A stretch of DNA of 39,929 nucleotides from Steroidobacteraceae bacterium (GTDB taxonomy: Bacteria > Pseudomonadota > Gammaproteobacteria > Steroidobacterales > Steroidobacteraceae), in NCBI GenBank assembly GCA_019683695.1, contig JADGHX010000024.1, positions 1 to 39,929 on the forward strand, written 5' to 3'. The position numbers and the translations under genes were made by a program. Positions within the stretch are counted from its first letter, which is position 1. Every line of letters begins with the position of its first letter. The notes beneath the pieces were generated by a model that saw nothing but the letters and a program-made list of their open reading frames with translations, did not search any database and had not been told where the DNA came from. Below, piece by piece: positions 7,483 to 18,866 of the stretch.

Positions 7483-10433
7483 CAGAACGAATTGACTGCG
7501 GCGGCCGCGATCGCAAGGTTATAGATAATGGACGTTACAGCCTGCCAGAACGGAAGTGCTGGCAGTTTCTCAGTATTCAACGGCACCACGACCGTATCGC
7601 CAGGCTTGATATCGACGCTGTCGCGCGAGAACCAGCGCCCACCCTGCCGCGTCACGACGGCACCGTTCGCTCGCACCACATAGATGCGCTCCGCATCCGC
7701 CCGCCGCGTCAGCCCACCGCTGAGGGCGATGTAGTCGTCGCGACCGAGCTCTGGCCTGTAGAGATGCGACGTGGTGGTCTGCACCTCGCCGATGACGGTC
7801 ACTTCCTGCTGGAACTTCGGAACGATGAGCCGATCGCCGTCGCGCAGCACGATGTCCGCACCTGAACCCGGTGGCGCGCGCAAGGCGCGGGGCAGATCGA
7901 TCACAAGACGCCCAACGGCCTGCGCACCTCTCAACTGCGTCAGCAGCGATTGGCCGACAGCGAGCGCGGTCCCTGCTTGCGCCTGATTAGCCGCCGCGCC
8001 CTGCAAGGCAAGCGTGATGAGATCGTTCTGCATGCGGGTCGCCAGCTCGTCGATTTGTCGTTGCTCGCGCCGCTTCAGCTCCTCGCGCGTGAACACGCTG
8101 CCTTCCGGGAAGGCGAAATCCGTAAGCCCGCCGGCGCGTTGAATCACGGATTTCAGCGTTTCGCCCTGCTTGATCGAATACCGACCGGGGAAGCGGACCT
8201 CGCCCAGAATCGTGACGTACTGCTGAGCGTCCCACTCCGGCACCTCCTTGATGCTCAGGCTATCGAACGGCTCGAGCGCGATGTCTGCCGCCGGGTCGCC
8301 TCTCAGGATGGCCGCCAGATCGATCTGAATCTGCTCGGTCCGGCGCGTATCGCCATTCACCACGCGGTAACGGGTCAGCTCCGCCTTGCCGCCATACGCG
8401 GCATCGGTGAGGTTGCCGCCGGCCCGAATCAGGTCGCTCACTCTCATGCCGGGCTCGAGCGGATACTCGCCAGGCACCCTCACCTGCCCGTCCACCGAGA
8501 CGATTTCCGTGGGCCTGTTGAAATTCGACTGCGTGCGAAGCTCGTTCATCAGCGGGCGAATGATGCGCTCGCGGCTCGTCTCGAGATCGAAGACGATGAT
8601 CCGGTCGCGCGGCATGAGCAGCACGTCCTGCTCCGAGCCGGGTGCATTCAGGGCCGCGCCGAGGTCGGCCGAAAGGACGGTGACCTGTCGATTCGGCGGC
8701 AGCTCGCGCCGGATCAGGAGGTAGTTGATATCGGCATTCGGCTTCAGCTCATCGACAGAACGAATCACGTCCGTGAGTCGCAGGCCTTCGCGATAGGCAT
8801 ACGTGGCGGGCGAGAACACGTGCCCCTGGACCACCACACCGGAATCGAGCGTCGGCTTCAGCCTGGAGATCTGCAGTACATCCCCATTACGCACGCTCTG
8901 CGCGGACGCCTCAGCCCCCGTCAGACTCACGCTGATGACAACACGCTGCTGGTTCTCGGTGATACGCGTGAGCGAGGCCTTGCTGATATCCGCTTCCGCG
9001 GTGAGGCCACCCGCGAGATCGACCACGTCCGCGATCGTGGAATTCTTCGTCACCTCGTAGATCGCAGGCCGTCGTACCTCGCCCTGAACGGTTATCGTCG
9101 GGCCTACGGGTGGAATGAACACGACATCGCCCGGCAGCAGCCGCGCATCGTCTGTCGTATCCCCGCGGATGAGCATGTCGTACAGATCGAAGTTCCGCAC
9201 GACCACGCCCTGCCGCTTGAGCTGAATGTTTCGCAATGAGCCGATGGGCTTCACGCCACCCGCGGCAAAGAGCGCGGAGGTGATGGTGCCCAGGCCGCTG
9301 ATGGTGTAGGAGCCCGGCCGCGTGGCCTCGCCCAGCACGAACACGCGAATGGCGCGCGTGTCGCCCATGGAAAGGCTGGCCCGTACCCCGATCATCTGCC
9401 GCTCGACACGCTCTTCGATCGTCTGCTTCACGGTCGTGAAGCGCTGGCCGGCGACGTTGATGGGACCGAGCTCGGGGAAGCTCACGACGCCATCCCGCCC
9501 GACAACGAGCCGCAGCGTGCGGTTCTGGTTGCCATAGAGCTGCACGTCGAACTCGTCGCCCGGACCCACGATGTAATCCGCCGGCACCGGCACGTTCGTC
9601 ACCGGCGCAAAGGTGGACGGCGCCCGCTCGAAGAGGTCGTACCCGAACGGCTTCAATGCCTCCGTCCCGATCTTCTTGAGCGGCAGGCGAATCAGATTCA
9701 CATCGAAGTCACGCAGCTCAGGGTCCGCCTGCAGGCGCACGGTGGCCTCGAACTCCGTGAGCCCGGCGAGGGGGATGCCCGGGAACCCCGGCAATTGCAG
9801 CACGCCCTCGCGCGTCAGCCGGTACGGATTGCGCGACAGAATAAGCTCGACGAGCTTCTGGCGCTGCTCCCGCTCTTCCTGCGTGAGCTCCGGCGGTCGC
9901 GACTGTGCAGGCGATGGGATAGCGCCACCGTTCTGTTGTGCGGGCACCGAGGTGCCACCCGGCGGAGTGCCCGGCGCGACAACTGACGTTCCGGCACCGG
10001 GGAGTACAACTCCGCCCTGCTGCGGCTGACCGCGAAGTGCGGAACCCGGCTGCGCCTGTTTGAGCTGGATTCGGATGATGACGGTGTCGTCACCCTTGAG
10101 AAGCGGCATTCCGTTCCGCGTTTCCTCCTCCTCGGCTTCACGTTCGCGCATGCGCTCCAGCGCCCGTCTGTCGCGTTCGGCTTCCTGCTCCGTGTCCGGC
10201 AAGCCGCGCTCGGCCCGGTCCCGCGGTGTCGAGCTGATGGTGCCGCCTCCGCCTGCTCCGGTGATCTGCCGGAGAATCTGTTCCCGCTGCTCCGGCGTGA
10301 GATTCCGCAGCAGCTCGAGTTGCTCAGCGGTCGGGGCCGGCACCTGTGCCGTCAAAGGCGACGAGTGAATGACGCCTGCCACCAGCAGTGCAGCAGCGGT
10401 AACTCTCAGAATCAGGGACCGGATCACTCGCAT
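7482..10433 (-). CDS. very large Wza-like polysaccharide export protein with many SLBB domains
   Basis: A 983-residue secreted protein, more than twice the length of Wza (about 380). A signal peptide (residues 1-30, ending near LTAQ) is followed by a Pro/Gln/Glu-rich linker to about 190. A Poly_export domain follows at roughly 270-350 (DYIVGPGDEFDVQLYGNQ). After it comes a run of SLBB/beta-grasp units, recognisable from repeated phrases such as VLGEATRPGSY, VQGEVRRPAIYEV, VQGHVFSPATYAY, VDGQVRVPGEYPL, LGEVRFPGRYSI and IGEVQTTTSHLY, so about six. The C-terminus is a hydrophobic helix ending in Phe, as in outer-membrane Wza-type pores. The longest frame opens with a TTG one codon earlier; the ATG at 10433 has AAGGA five bases upstream. 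First gene of the polysaccharide operon. Confidence 0.9.
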   Translation of the reverse strand: MRVIRSLILRVTAAALLVAGVIHSSPLTAQVPAPTAEQLELLRNLTPEQREQILRQITGAGGGGTISSTPRDRAERGLPDTEQEAERDRRALERMREREAEEEETRNGMPLLKGDDTVIIRIQLKQAQPGSALRGQPQQGGVVLPGAGTSVVAPGTPPGGTSVPAQQNGGAIPSPAQSRPPELTQEEREQRQKLVELILSRNPYRLTREGVLQLPGFPGIPLAGLTEFEATVRLQADPELRDFDVNLIRLPLKKIGTEALKPFGYDLFERAPSTFAPVTNVPVPADYIVGPGDEFDVQLYGNQNRTLRLVVGRDGVVSFPELGPINVAGQRFTTVKQTIEERVERQMIGVRASLSMGDTRAIRVFVLGEATRPGSYTISGLGTITSALFAAGGVKPIGSLRNIQLKRQGVVVRNFDLYDMLIRGDTTDDARLLPGDVVFIPPVGPTITVQGEVRRPAIYEVTKNSTIADVVDLAGGLTAEADISKASLTRITENQQRVVISVSLTGAEASAQSVRNGDVLQISRLKPTLDSGVVVQGHVFSPATYAYREGLRLTDVIRSVDELKPNADINYLLIRRELPPNRQVTVLSADLGAALNAPGSEQDVLLMPRDRIIVFDLETSRERIIRPLMNELRTQSNFNRPTEIVSVDGQVRVPGEYPLEPGMRVSDLIRAGGNLTDAAYGGKAELTRYRVVNGDTRRTEQIQIDLAAILRGDPAADIALEPFDSLSIKEVPEWDAQQYVTILGEVRFPGRYSIKQGETLKSVIQRAGGLTDFAFPEGSVFTREELKRREQRQIDELATRMQNDLITLALQGAAANQAQAGTALAVGQSLLTQLRGAQAVGRLVIDLPRALRAPPGSGADIVLRDGDRLIVPKFQQEVTVIGEVQTTTSHLYRPELGRDDYIALSGGLTRRADAERIYVVRANGAVVTRQGGRWFSRDSVDIKPGDTVVVPLNTEKLPALPFWQAVTSIIYNLAIAAAAVNSF

Positions 10434-10463
10434 CAAAATCCTTCTCGCCGCTCACCCGAACAG

Positions 10464-10547
10464 GGCTTCAGTTGCCCTCGGCGGATCGGCTGTCGCATCT
10501 CGCAAACACGGGCGCCCCCCGCGCGAAGCGGCGATTGTACTGAAGCC
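10464..10547. promoter_or_regulatory. spaced 9-base inverted repeat in the divergent control region
   Basis: GGCTTCAGT at 10464-10472 and its exact reverse complement ACTGAAGCC at 10539-10547 sit 66 bases apart in the 169-base gap between the divergent exporter and Wzi-like genes. The right arm abuts the candidate -10. This layout fits a regulator binding two sites, but it could be chance. No family can be assigned. Confidence 0.3.
10534..10539 (-). promoter_or_regulatory. possible -10 element (TACAAT) for the polysaccharide operon
   Basis: The minus strand reads TACAAT here, one mismatch from the sigma-70 consensus, about 100 bases before the ATG of the SLBB exporter gene. No good -35 box lies 16-18 bases upstream, so it would need an activator or is a chance match. 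It touches one arm of a spaced inverted repeat (see that entry). Confidence 0.25.
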
Positions 10548-10602
10548 GACACGCATTTGGGGGCTCCGAGGGAATCCGCCGCCGACATGCGATACTCCGT
10601 GC

Positions 10603-12555
10603 ATGAAGCGCTTCGTCGTCGTGATGGCCTGTTGCCTGCTGGGCACGCCATTCCTCCCGGCTTTCGCCCGCGGAGTCAGCCCCTACCTCCCGCTCAACAT
10701 CGATCCCTACATCGAGCGCCAGATCGAGCGCGTGCTCATCCTGGCGGACAAGCCGGTACTGACGCGACCCATCGCGGCGGCGACGGTGCTCGATGCCCTT
10801 CCCGAGGCCTGCCGGGTGAACCCGACACTGTGCGAAGAGGTCCGACGCTACCTCGCGCGCTACATGCGGAACTGGAGCCTGACGGACGCGACCCTCGAGG
10901 CATCGGCCTCGGGTGGCGCCTTGACGACCCTGCCCAATCGATACGGCCTCACGACAGAGTCCGATTGGGCGGCATCGGTCCGAGGCTTCTTCCAGCCATA
11001 CGACCACATGCTCATCTCCGCAGGCGCCGTGGCCTATGAAGGCGAGGTTGTTCCGCAAGGCTCGGTGATCAGCCTGGGCTGGGATCGGGCGCAGCTGGAT
11101 ATCGGCTACAGGGCCCACTGGTTCTCGCCGTTCACCGACAGCAGCATGCTGGTGAGCACGCAAGCGCCCACGATGCCCTCCATTACGCTGTCGAACTACA
11201 CACCACTGACCCGCTTCGGTCTGCGTTATGAAGCGTTCGTCAGCGAGATGTCCAGGTCCGACCAGATCGTTTTCGGGGGCGCGTTCGTCAGCGGCAACCC
11301 ACGCCTCGCCGGCGTGCACGTCTCCATGGAGCCGGCCTCGGGCTGGGCGCTCGGATTCAATCGCCTGATGCAGTATGGCGGTGGCCCCAGGCCCTCGAGC
11401 TTCGGCGACCTGCTTCGCGCGTTCTTCAGGCCCTACGACTACGACAACACCAACCCCAATCTCACGAGCGACGAACAGTTCGGCAACCAGCTCGCCTCCA
11501 TCACCAGCTCATTCATCGTTCCGGGCCGTGTCCCCTTCTCCATCTATCTGGAGTACGCGGGCGAAGACACGCTCGACGGCAACAATTTCCTGCTGGGGAA
11601 CATGGCGCTTTCCGCCGGCATCCATTTCCCGCAGCTCTGGCGACGGTTCGATCTCACCTACGAAGCCTCGGAATGGGTGAACGGCTGGTACGTGAACGGC
11701 GTCTATGGCGACGGGCTGACCAACAAGGGGCACGTCATCGGCCATTGGGGCGGCGACATGCGCCAGTTCAACGACGGAGTCGGTGCGCAGAGTCACGCGC
11801 TGCGCGTTGGATGGCGAGCGCCATTCGGAGGGCTCTTCGAGCTCCGCCTGAGCACGCTCGCCAACGAAGACTACTCCGGCGTTCCGTACGAGCGTGCGTA
11901 CGACGGCACACTCCGCTACTCGCGGCCGATGGGCCTGTTCGAAGTCGGCGCGGAAGTATTCGCGGGGCGCGATGTCTTCGGGGAAGACTTCTCGCGCGTC
12001 GGCGCATTCTTCCGGTACACGGGCGATCGCCGCGCCATCATCCCTTCATACGATGAGGATCTCGTGGGCGCCGTCGATGACTCTGCGGAACTGTTCTTCG
12101 AGGCGGGAGTGAGCTCCAGCCGGGCTCGCATTGATCTCGACGTCGAAAACGTCTTTCACAAGAGCAACGCCAGCCCGCATCTGGCATTCGGCGCGCGCCG
12201 CGCTGTGTCGGACCGCAGCGATCTCGGCGTGCGCGCCGAGCTGGACGAGATCGACAACCACACGTTGTTGAGCATTCGCGCGGTCGACTACCGGTACCGC
12301 TTCGCCAATCCGCTCGCGCTCAACGTGTTCGTGGGGGCGGCGCGATACGACCTGGCGACGCCGGCCTTCGGCATCTTTTACGGCGCAGGACTGCAGTGGC
12401 GCGACATTCGTCCTGGCTGGGATGTCGGCGTGGACGGGCGGTACTACCGCAGGATCGCGCGGGATCATCTGCTCCCGGACGATCCGCAGACCGAAAGGCC
12501 GGACAGCTTCTACGACATCACGACGGTGAGCTTGGTCGTGACAAAACGTTTCTGA
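10603..12555 (+). CDS. Wzi-like outer-membrane capsule assembly protein
   Basis: A 650-residue predicted outer-membrane beta-barrel that would anchor or organise the exported polysaccharide at the cell surface. A signal peptide (residues 1-22, LPAFA then RG) is followed by a helical segment (IDPYIERQIERVLILADKP), as in Wzi/capsule assembly proteins. After that come many alternating, aromatic-rich strands (for example FNRLMQYGGGPRP, FDLTYEASEWVNGWY) ending in LVVTKRF with a C-terminal Phe, the usual barrel assembly signal. The longest frame starts 78 codons earlier; the ATG at 10603 gives the signal peptide directly. Divergent from the exporter operon. The Wzi family (Caps_assemb_Wzi) call is by pattern and context. 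Confidence 0.78.
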   Translation: MKRFVVVMACCLLGTPFLPAFARGVSPYLPLNIDPYIERQIERVLILADKPVLTRPIAAATVLDALPEACRVNPTLCEEVRRYLARYMRNWSLTDATLEASASGGALTTLPNRYGLTTESDWAASVRGFFQPYDHMLISAGAVAYEGEVVPQGSVISLGWDRAQLDIGYRAHWFSPFTDSSMLVSTQAPTMPSITLSNYTPLTRFGLRYEAFVSEMSRSDQIVFGGAFVSGNPRLAGVHVSMEPASGWALGFNRLMQYGGGPRPSSFGDLLRAFFRPYDYDNTNPNLTSDEQFGNQLASITSSFIVPGRVPFSIYLEYAGEDTLDGNNFLLGNMALSAGIHFPQLWRRFDLTYEASEWVNGWYVNGVYGDGLTNKGHVIGHWGGDMRQFNDGVGAQSHALRVGWRAPFGGLFELRLSTLANEDYSGVPYERAYDGTLRYSRPMGLFEVGAEVFAGRDVFGEDFSRVGAFFRYTGDRRAIIPSYDEDLVGAVDDSAELFFEAGVSSSRARIDLDVENVFHKSNASPHLAFGARRAVSDRSDLGVRAELDEIDNHTLLSIRAVDYRYRFANPLALNVFVGAARYDLATPAFGIFYGAGLQWRDIRPGWDVGVDGRYYRRIARDHLLPDDPQTERPDSFYDITTVSLVVTKRF

Positions 12556-12623
12556 TCTGTGACACATTCCCACAGTCGCAAACTGCACACACCGCGAGAC
12601 CGTTCATCCGCGCACGGCGGGAT

Positions 12624-12629
12624 TACAAT
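12624..12629 (+). promoter_or_regulatory. possible -10 element (TACAAT) before the DUF707 gene
   Basis: TACAAT lies 36 bases upstream of the favoured GTG start at 12665, a sensible place for a promoter. The 17-base-spaced -35 position (12601-12606, CGTTCA) is a poor match, so confidence is low. Confidence 0.25.
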
Positions 12630-12664
12630 TCCCGGGCTTGAACGTTCGGAAGAAGTTGTCGCCC

Positions 12665-13558
12665 GTGTCCCCCGCCCCCCTCCACTCGCAAACCCGCAAT
12701 CTCGTGATCGTGCGCGCCGGCGACCGGAGCCTTCATCCTGCGTGGCTCGAAGGCGCCCGCGCCCGTCACTATGACCTCATCGTCAGCTACTTCGGCGACG
12801 ATCCGGCACGCTATCGCAGCCCCGAGGAACATCGGGTCGACTTCAAGGGCGGCAAGTGGGACGGCATCCACGCCGTGTTTGCCAACGACCCGGGGCTGCT
12901 CGAACGCTACGACTACTTCTGGTTCCCCGACGATGACATCGAAGCCGACAGCGCTACCGTGGCCGAGATGTTCCGGCTCATGGCGCAGCACGGTCTTGCC
13001 CTCGCGCAGCCCGCTCTCACGCACGACAGCTACTTCTCTTTTCTGCTGTTCCTGCAGTGCCCGTCGTTCCGGCTGCGCTATGCGAACGTCATCGAGATCA
13101 TGGTGCCCTGCCTGAGGCAGGACGTCCTACGGCAGGTGCTGCCGCTGTTCCGCGAAACGCGCAGTGGCTTCGGGCTCGATTTCGTCTGGACGCGTCTGCT
13201 GCCCGACAACCGCTGGAAAGCGGCCATTCTCGATGCCATCACCGTGCGCCATACGCGCCCCGTCGGCGGCGAGCTGCACAGAAAACTCGCCAGGCGCGGG
13301 GAATCGGCCCGTGCCGAACAGACTCGCCTCATGAGGCGCTTCAATCTCCGGCGCCCGAAACTCCTGGTCTACGCGGGTCTCACCCGTGCAGGCGCAGTCG
13401 TCGGGTCACCCTGGCGGCTGGCCTCGATGATGTGGGCGGACTACTTCACGGCACGGCACCGCGCGGTCCAGCGCAACTGGATGACGCACCTGTTCCGCAT
13501 CGTCCGTCGCCACGTGTGGTATCGAACGGACCTGGCCCAGCTCGCGCTGTCGAACTGA
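12665..13558 (+). CDS. DUF707-family putative glycosyltransferase
   Basis: A 297-residue cytosolic protein of the DUF707 type, distantly related to glycosyltransferases. Features seen: NLVIVRAGDRSLHPAWL near the N-terminus; a metal/nucleotide-binding-like acidic triplet in YFWFPDDDIEAD (Asp89-91); then SGFGLDFVWTRLL and the conserved VRHTRPVGG. The open frame extends to a TTG at 12638. I prefer the GTG at 12665 because GGAAGAAG sits nine bases before it. The gene follows the Wzi-like gene by 109 bases on the same strand and converges on glf with only three bases between stops. It probably transfers or modifies a sugar of the same polymer; this is inferred from family and locus. Confidence 0.75.
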   Translation: MSPAPLHSQTRNLVIVRAGDRSLHPAWLEGARARHYDLIVSYFGDDPARYRSPEEHRVDFKGGKWDGIHAVFANDPGLLERYDYFWFPDDDIEADSATVAEMFRLMAQHGLALAQPALTHDSYFSFLLFLQCPSFRLRYANVIEIMVPCLRQDVLRQVLPLFRETRSGFGLDFVWTRLLPDNRWKAAILDAITVRHTRPVGGELHRKLARRGESARAEQTRLMRRFNLRRPKLLVYAGLTRAGAVVGSPWRLASMMWADYFTARHRAVQRNWMTHLFRIVRRHVWYRTDLAQLALSN

Positions 13559-13561
13559 ACG

Positions 13562-16409
<2,848 letters not shown>

Positions 16410-16414
16410 GATGT

Positions 16415-17614
16415 TCAGCGCCTGTAGAAATCGGCGATGCAATCCACAACGTATCGAAGCTGCGCTTCAGTCAACTCCGGAAAAATCGGCAGCGCGAGTG
16501 TCTCTTCCGCCGCACGCTCCGCGTGCGGAAAGTCGCCCTTGGCGTGCTTCAGGTACGCAAAGCATTCCTGCAGATGCAGCGGCACGGGATAGTAGATTTC
16601 CGTGCCGACGCCCGCGGCCATCAGATGCTGGCGCAGCAAATCACGGTCCCGCGCACGAATCACGTACTGGTTGAAGATGTGCCGCACGCCTTCCAGCGCG
16701 CGGGGCGTCTCCACGGCCTTGCCCAGATCCGCCTTGTCGAACGCGTCGTCGTAAATGCGAGCGTTGCGCTGGCGCGCGGCGCTCCACGCATCCAGGTGCC
16801 GCAGCTTGATGTTGAGCACCGCGGCCTGGATCTCGTCGATGCGGAAATTGCCGCCGATGTACGAGTGAAAGTACTTCGGCTTGCCACCATGAACGCGCAG
16901 CACTTCGATGCGCTCCGCGAGCGCGGGGTCGTTGGTGACGCACATGCCGGCATCCCCGAACGCACCGAGGTTCTTCGTGGGGAAGAAGGAGAGACACCCC
17001 ACGTCACCGAAGCTGCACGCGCGGCGCTTCTGCGCATCCTCGGCGCCGATGGCCTGCGCGGCGTCCTCGATCACCTTCAACCCGTACCGGCGTGCGATCT
17101 GCACGATGGGCCCGATATCCGCGACCTGCCCGTACAGATGCACCGGCATGATCGCCTTGACGACACCGCCGGTCTCGCGATTGACGAGCTTGCCGTCGCG
17201 CATCTCGCAGCGGCCCTCGATGAACGCGGTGACGGCCGCAGGAGACAGGTTGAACGTCACGGGATCGATGTCGCAGAACGCCGGCCGTGCCCCCGTGCGC
17301 GCGATCGTGCCCGCGGTGGCGAAGAACGTGTACGGTGTCGTGATCACCTCGTCACCGGCGCCGATCTCGAGCGCCATGAGCGCCACGAGCAAGGCGTCGG
17401 TTCCCGACGACACGCCGATGCCGAACCGGCATTGGCAATACGCCGCGACGTTCGTTTCCAGCTCGCGCGTCGCCGGGCCGAGAATGAACTGCTGGCTTGC
17501 GCACACCTTCTCGATGGCGGCCAGGATCTCGGACTTGAGCGGTTGATACTGAAGCTTGAGGTCGAGCAGCGGCACCTGCATTGCAGGCGCCGGCTGCGGA
17601 TTGGAAGCCGACAT
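16415..17614 (-). CDS. DegT/DnrJ/EryC1/StrS sugar aminotransferase
   Basis: A 399-residue PLP enzyme that aminates a keto-sugar nucleotide. Motifs: VPLLDLKLQYQPLKSEI at the N-terminus; FGIGVSSGTDALLVALMAL (PLP phosphate contact); VIEDAAQAIGA (the Asp that pairs with the PLP ring); and SFFPTKNLGAFGDAGM, with the Schiff-base Lys. The start of the protein resembles WbpE-like enzymes that act on 3-keto uronic acids, but the keto substrate is not proven and the oxidase WbpB and acetyltransferase WbpD are absent here. The ATG at 17614 has GGAG five bases upstream. It heads the tight group with pgi and glf and may have its own promoter (TAGAAT at 17650-17645). Confidence 0.92.
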   Translation of the reverse strand: MSASNPQPAPAMQVPLLDLKLQYQPLKSEILAAIEKVCASQQFILGPATRELETNVAAYCQCRFGIGVSSGTDALLVALMALEIGAGDEVITTPYTFFATAGTIARTGARPAFCDIDPVTFNLSPAAVTAFIEGRCEMRDGKLVNRETGGVVKAIMPVHLYGQVADIGPIVQIARRYGLKVIEDAAQAIGAEDAQKRRACSFGDVGCLSFFPTKNLGAFGDAGMCVTNDPALAERIEVLRVHGGKPKYFHSYIGGNFRIDEIQAAVLNIKLRHLDAWSAARQRNARIYDDAFDKADLGKAVETPRALEGVRHIFNQYVIRARDRDLLRQHLMAAGVGTEIYYPVPLHLQECFAYLKHAKGDFPHAERAAEETLALPIFPELTEAQLRYVVDCIADFYRR

Positions 17615-17644
17615 TCGGACTCCGCCACACTGATGATGCGGCGG

Positions 17645-17650
17645 ATTCTA
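17645..17650 (-). promoter_or_regulatory. possible -10 element (TAGAAT) before the aminotransferase gene
   Basis: The minus strand reads TAGAAT, 30 bases before the ATG at 17614, which would give a leader of roughly 24 bases. The -35 region is not recognisable. Together with the hairpin at 17710-17735 it suggests the aminotransferase-pgi-glf group is its own transcript. Confidence 0.3.
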
Positions 17651-17709
17651 CCGAAGTCAGTGATTACTTACTGTTCCGGAGTGCCGCGCGCGGCGAAATG
17701 CCTCGCGCG

Positions 17710-17735
17710 TGCTGCCGCCGAGCTCAACGGCAGCA
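17710..17735 (-). terminator. hairpin directly after the epimerase gene
   Basis: TGCTGCCG (17710-17717) pairs perfectly with CGGCAGCA (17728-17735) around a ten-base loop, starting two bases after the epimerase stop. There is no T-run downstream on the minus strand, so it is a terminator-like or RNA-stabilising hairpin rather than a textbook intrinsic terminator. Confidence 0.45.
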
Positions 17736-17737
17736 GT

Positions 17738-18751
17738 TCACTTCTTCTGGCCGTAATACTCGAGATACCACTCGACGAACCGCCGCACGCCTACTTCCAC
17801 GGGTGTGGCCGGCCGATAGCCCACATCGGAAACGAGGTCGTCGATGTTCGCGCTGGTTTCGGGCACGTCCCCGAGCTGCAGCGGCAGCATGTTCTTCTCG
17901 GCCTTGCGCCCAAGGCACTCCTCGAGCACCTCGATGTACCGCATCAGCTCGACCGGACGGTTGTTGCCGATGTTGTAGATGCGGAACGGCGCATTGCTGG
18001 TGGACGGATCCGGGTTGTTGCTGTCCCATGCCGGATCCGGCTGAGCGATGCGGTCGGTCGCGCGCACCACGCCTTCCACAATGTCGTCCACATACGTGAA
18101 GTCGCGCTTGTGGTGGCCGTGGTTGAACACGTCGATCGGCTTGCCCGCGAGAATGTTGCGCGTGAACAGGAACAACGCCATGTCCGGCCGGCCCCACGGG
18201 CCATACACCGTGAAGAACCGCAGCCCCGTGGTCGGCAGCTTGAAGAGCGACGAGTAGTTGTGCGCCATCAGCTCGTTCGCGCGCTTGGTGGCGGCGTAGA
18301 GCGAGAGCGGATGGTCCGCGATCCGGTGAGGCGAGAACGGCATGTTCGTGTTCGCGCCGTACACAGAGCTCGTGGACGCATACACGAGATGCTCGACGCC
18401 ATTGTGCCGGCAACCCTCCAGCACGTTCAGCGTGCCCGTGACGTTGCTGTGGACGTATGCATGCGGCACCTCGATCGAGTAGCGCACGCCCGCCTGCGCG
18501 GCGAGGTGCACCACGCGCTGGAACTTCTCGCGCGCGAACAGTTCCGCCATGCCCTGCTGATCACCCAGATCCAGCTTCACAAAGCGGAAGTTCGGGGCTT
18601 TTTCGAGCTGCGCGAGCCGCGCCTGCTTCAGGGTCGGGTCGTAGTACTCATTCAGGTTGTCCAGCCCGACGACCTCGTCGCCCCGGGCCAGCAGCTTCCG
18701 AGCCGTGTGGAACCCGATGAACCCTGCTGCACCCGTCACGAGAATCTTCAT
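17738..18751 (-). CDS. NAD-dependent epimerase, UDP-glucuronate 4-epimerase type
   Basis: A 337-residue extended short-chain dehydrogenase. The N-terminus [20 protein letters not shown], then [20 protein letters not shown], is the hallmark of CapI/LpsL UDP-glucuronate 4-epimerases (UDP-GlcA to UDP-GalA). The catalytic residues are in STSSVYG and YAATKRANE (Tyr, Lys). The [20 protein letters not shown] and [17 protein letters not shown] segments also fit that family. It follows the TviB-type dehydrogenase by 149 bases, which contain a large stem-loop. The usual partner of this epimerase is a UDP-glucose dehydrogenase, whereas its neighbour looks HexNAc-specific, so the true substrate is open. 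Confidence 0.9.
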   Translation of the reverse strand: MKILVTGAAGFIGFHTARKLLARGDEVVGLDNLNEYYDPTLKQARLAQLEKAPNFRFVKLDLGDQQGMAELFAREKFQRVVHLAAQAGVRYSIEVPHAYVHSNVTGTLNVLEGCRHNGVEHLVYASTSSVYGANTNMPFSPHRIADHPLSLYAATKRANELMAHNYSSLFKLPTTGLRFFTVYGPWGRPDMALFLFTRNILAGKPIDVFNHGHHKRDFTYVDDIVEGVVRATDRIAQPDPAWDSNNPDPSTSNAPFRIYNIGNNRPVELMRYIEVLEECLGRKAEKNMLPLQLGDVPETSANIDDLVSDVGYRPATPVEVGVRRFVEWYLEYYGQKK

Positions 18752-18827
18752 GAGACTTCAGGCCTGCCGAACTGAGAAATAGTGAAACCTTGCAACCCTG
18801 CCACGCCACCCGCCGAATGACGCCTGC

Positions 18828-18866
18828 GCGGGCCGCTGCGGACATTATCCGCAAGAAATGGCCCGC
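18828..18866 (-). promoter_or_regulatory. two-tier stem-loop between the dehydrogenase and epimerase genes
   Basis: Outer arms GCGGGCC (18828-18834) and GGCCCGC (18860-18866) enclose an inner stem TGCGGA/TCCGCA (18837-18842 and 18848-18853) with a five-base loop. It lies 34 bases past the end of the dehydrogenase gene in the transcribed direction and 77 bases before the epimerase start. No T-run follows. It may be a terminator-like, attenuator-like or mRNA-processing structure. Confidence 0.4.

Noticed and set aside
16523-18775. A 750-codon plus-strand frame opposite the aminotransferase and epimerase
   Set aside because: Same antisense artefact of third-position GC bias; it spans two recognised genes and shows no motif.
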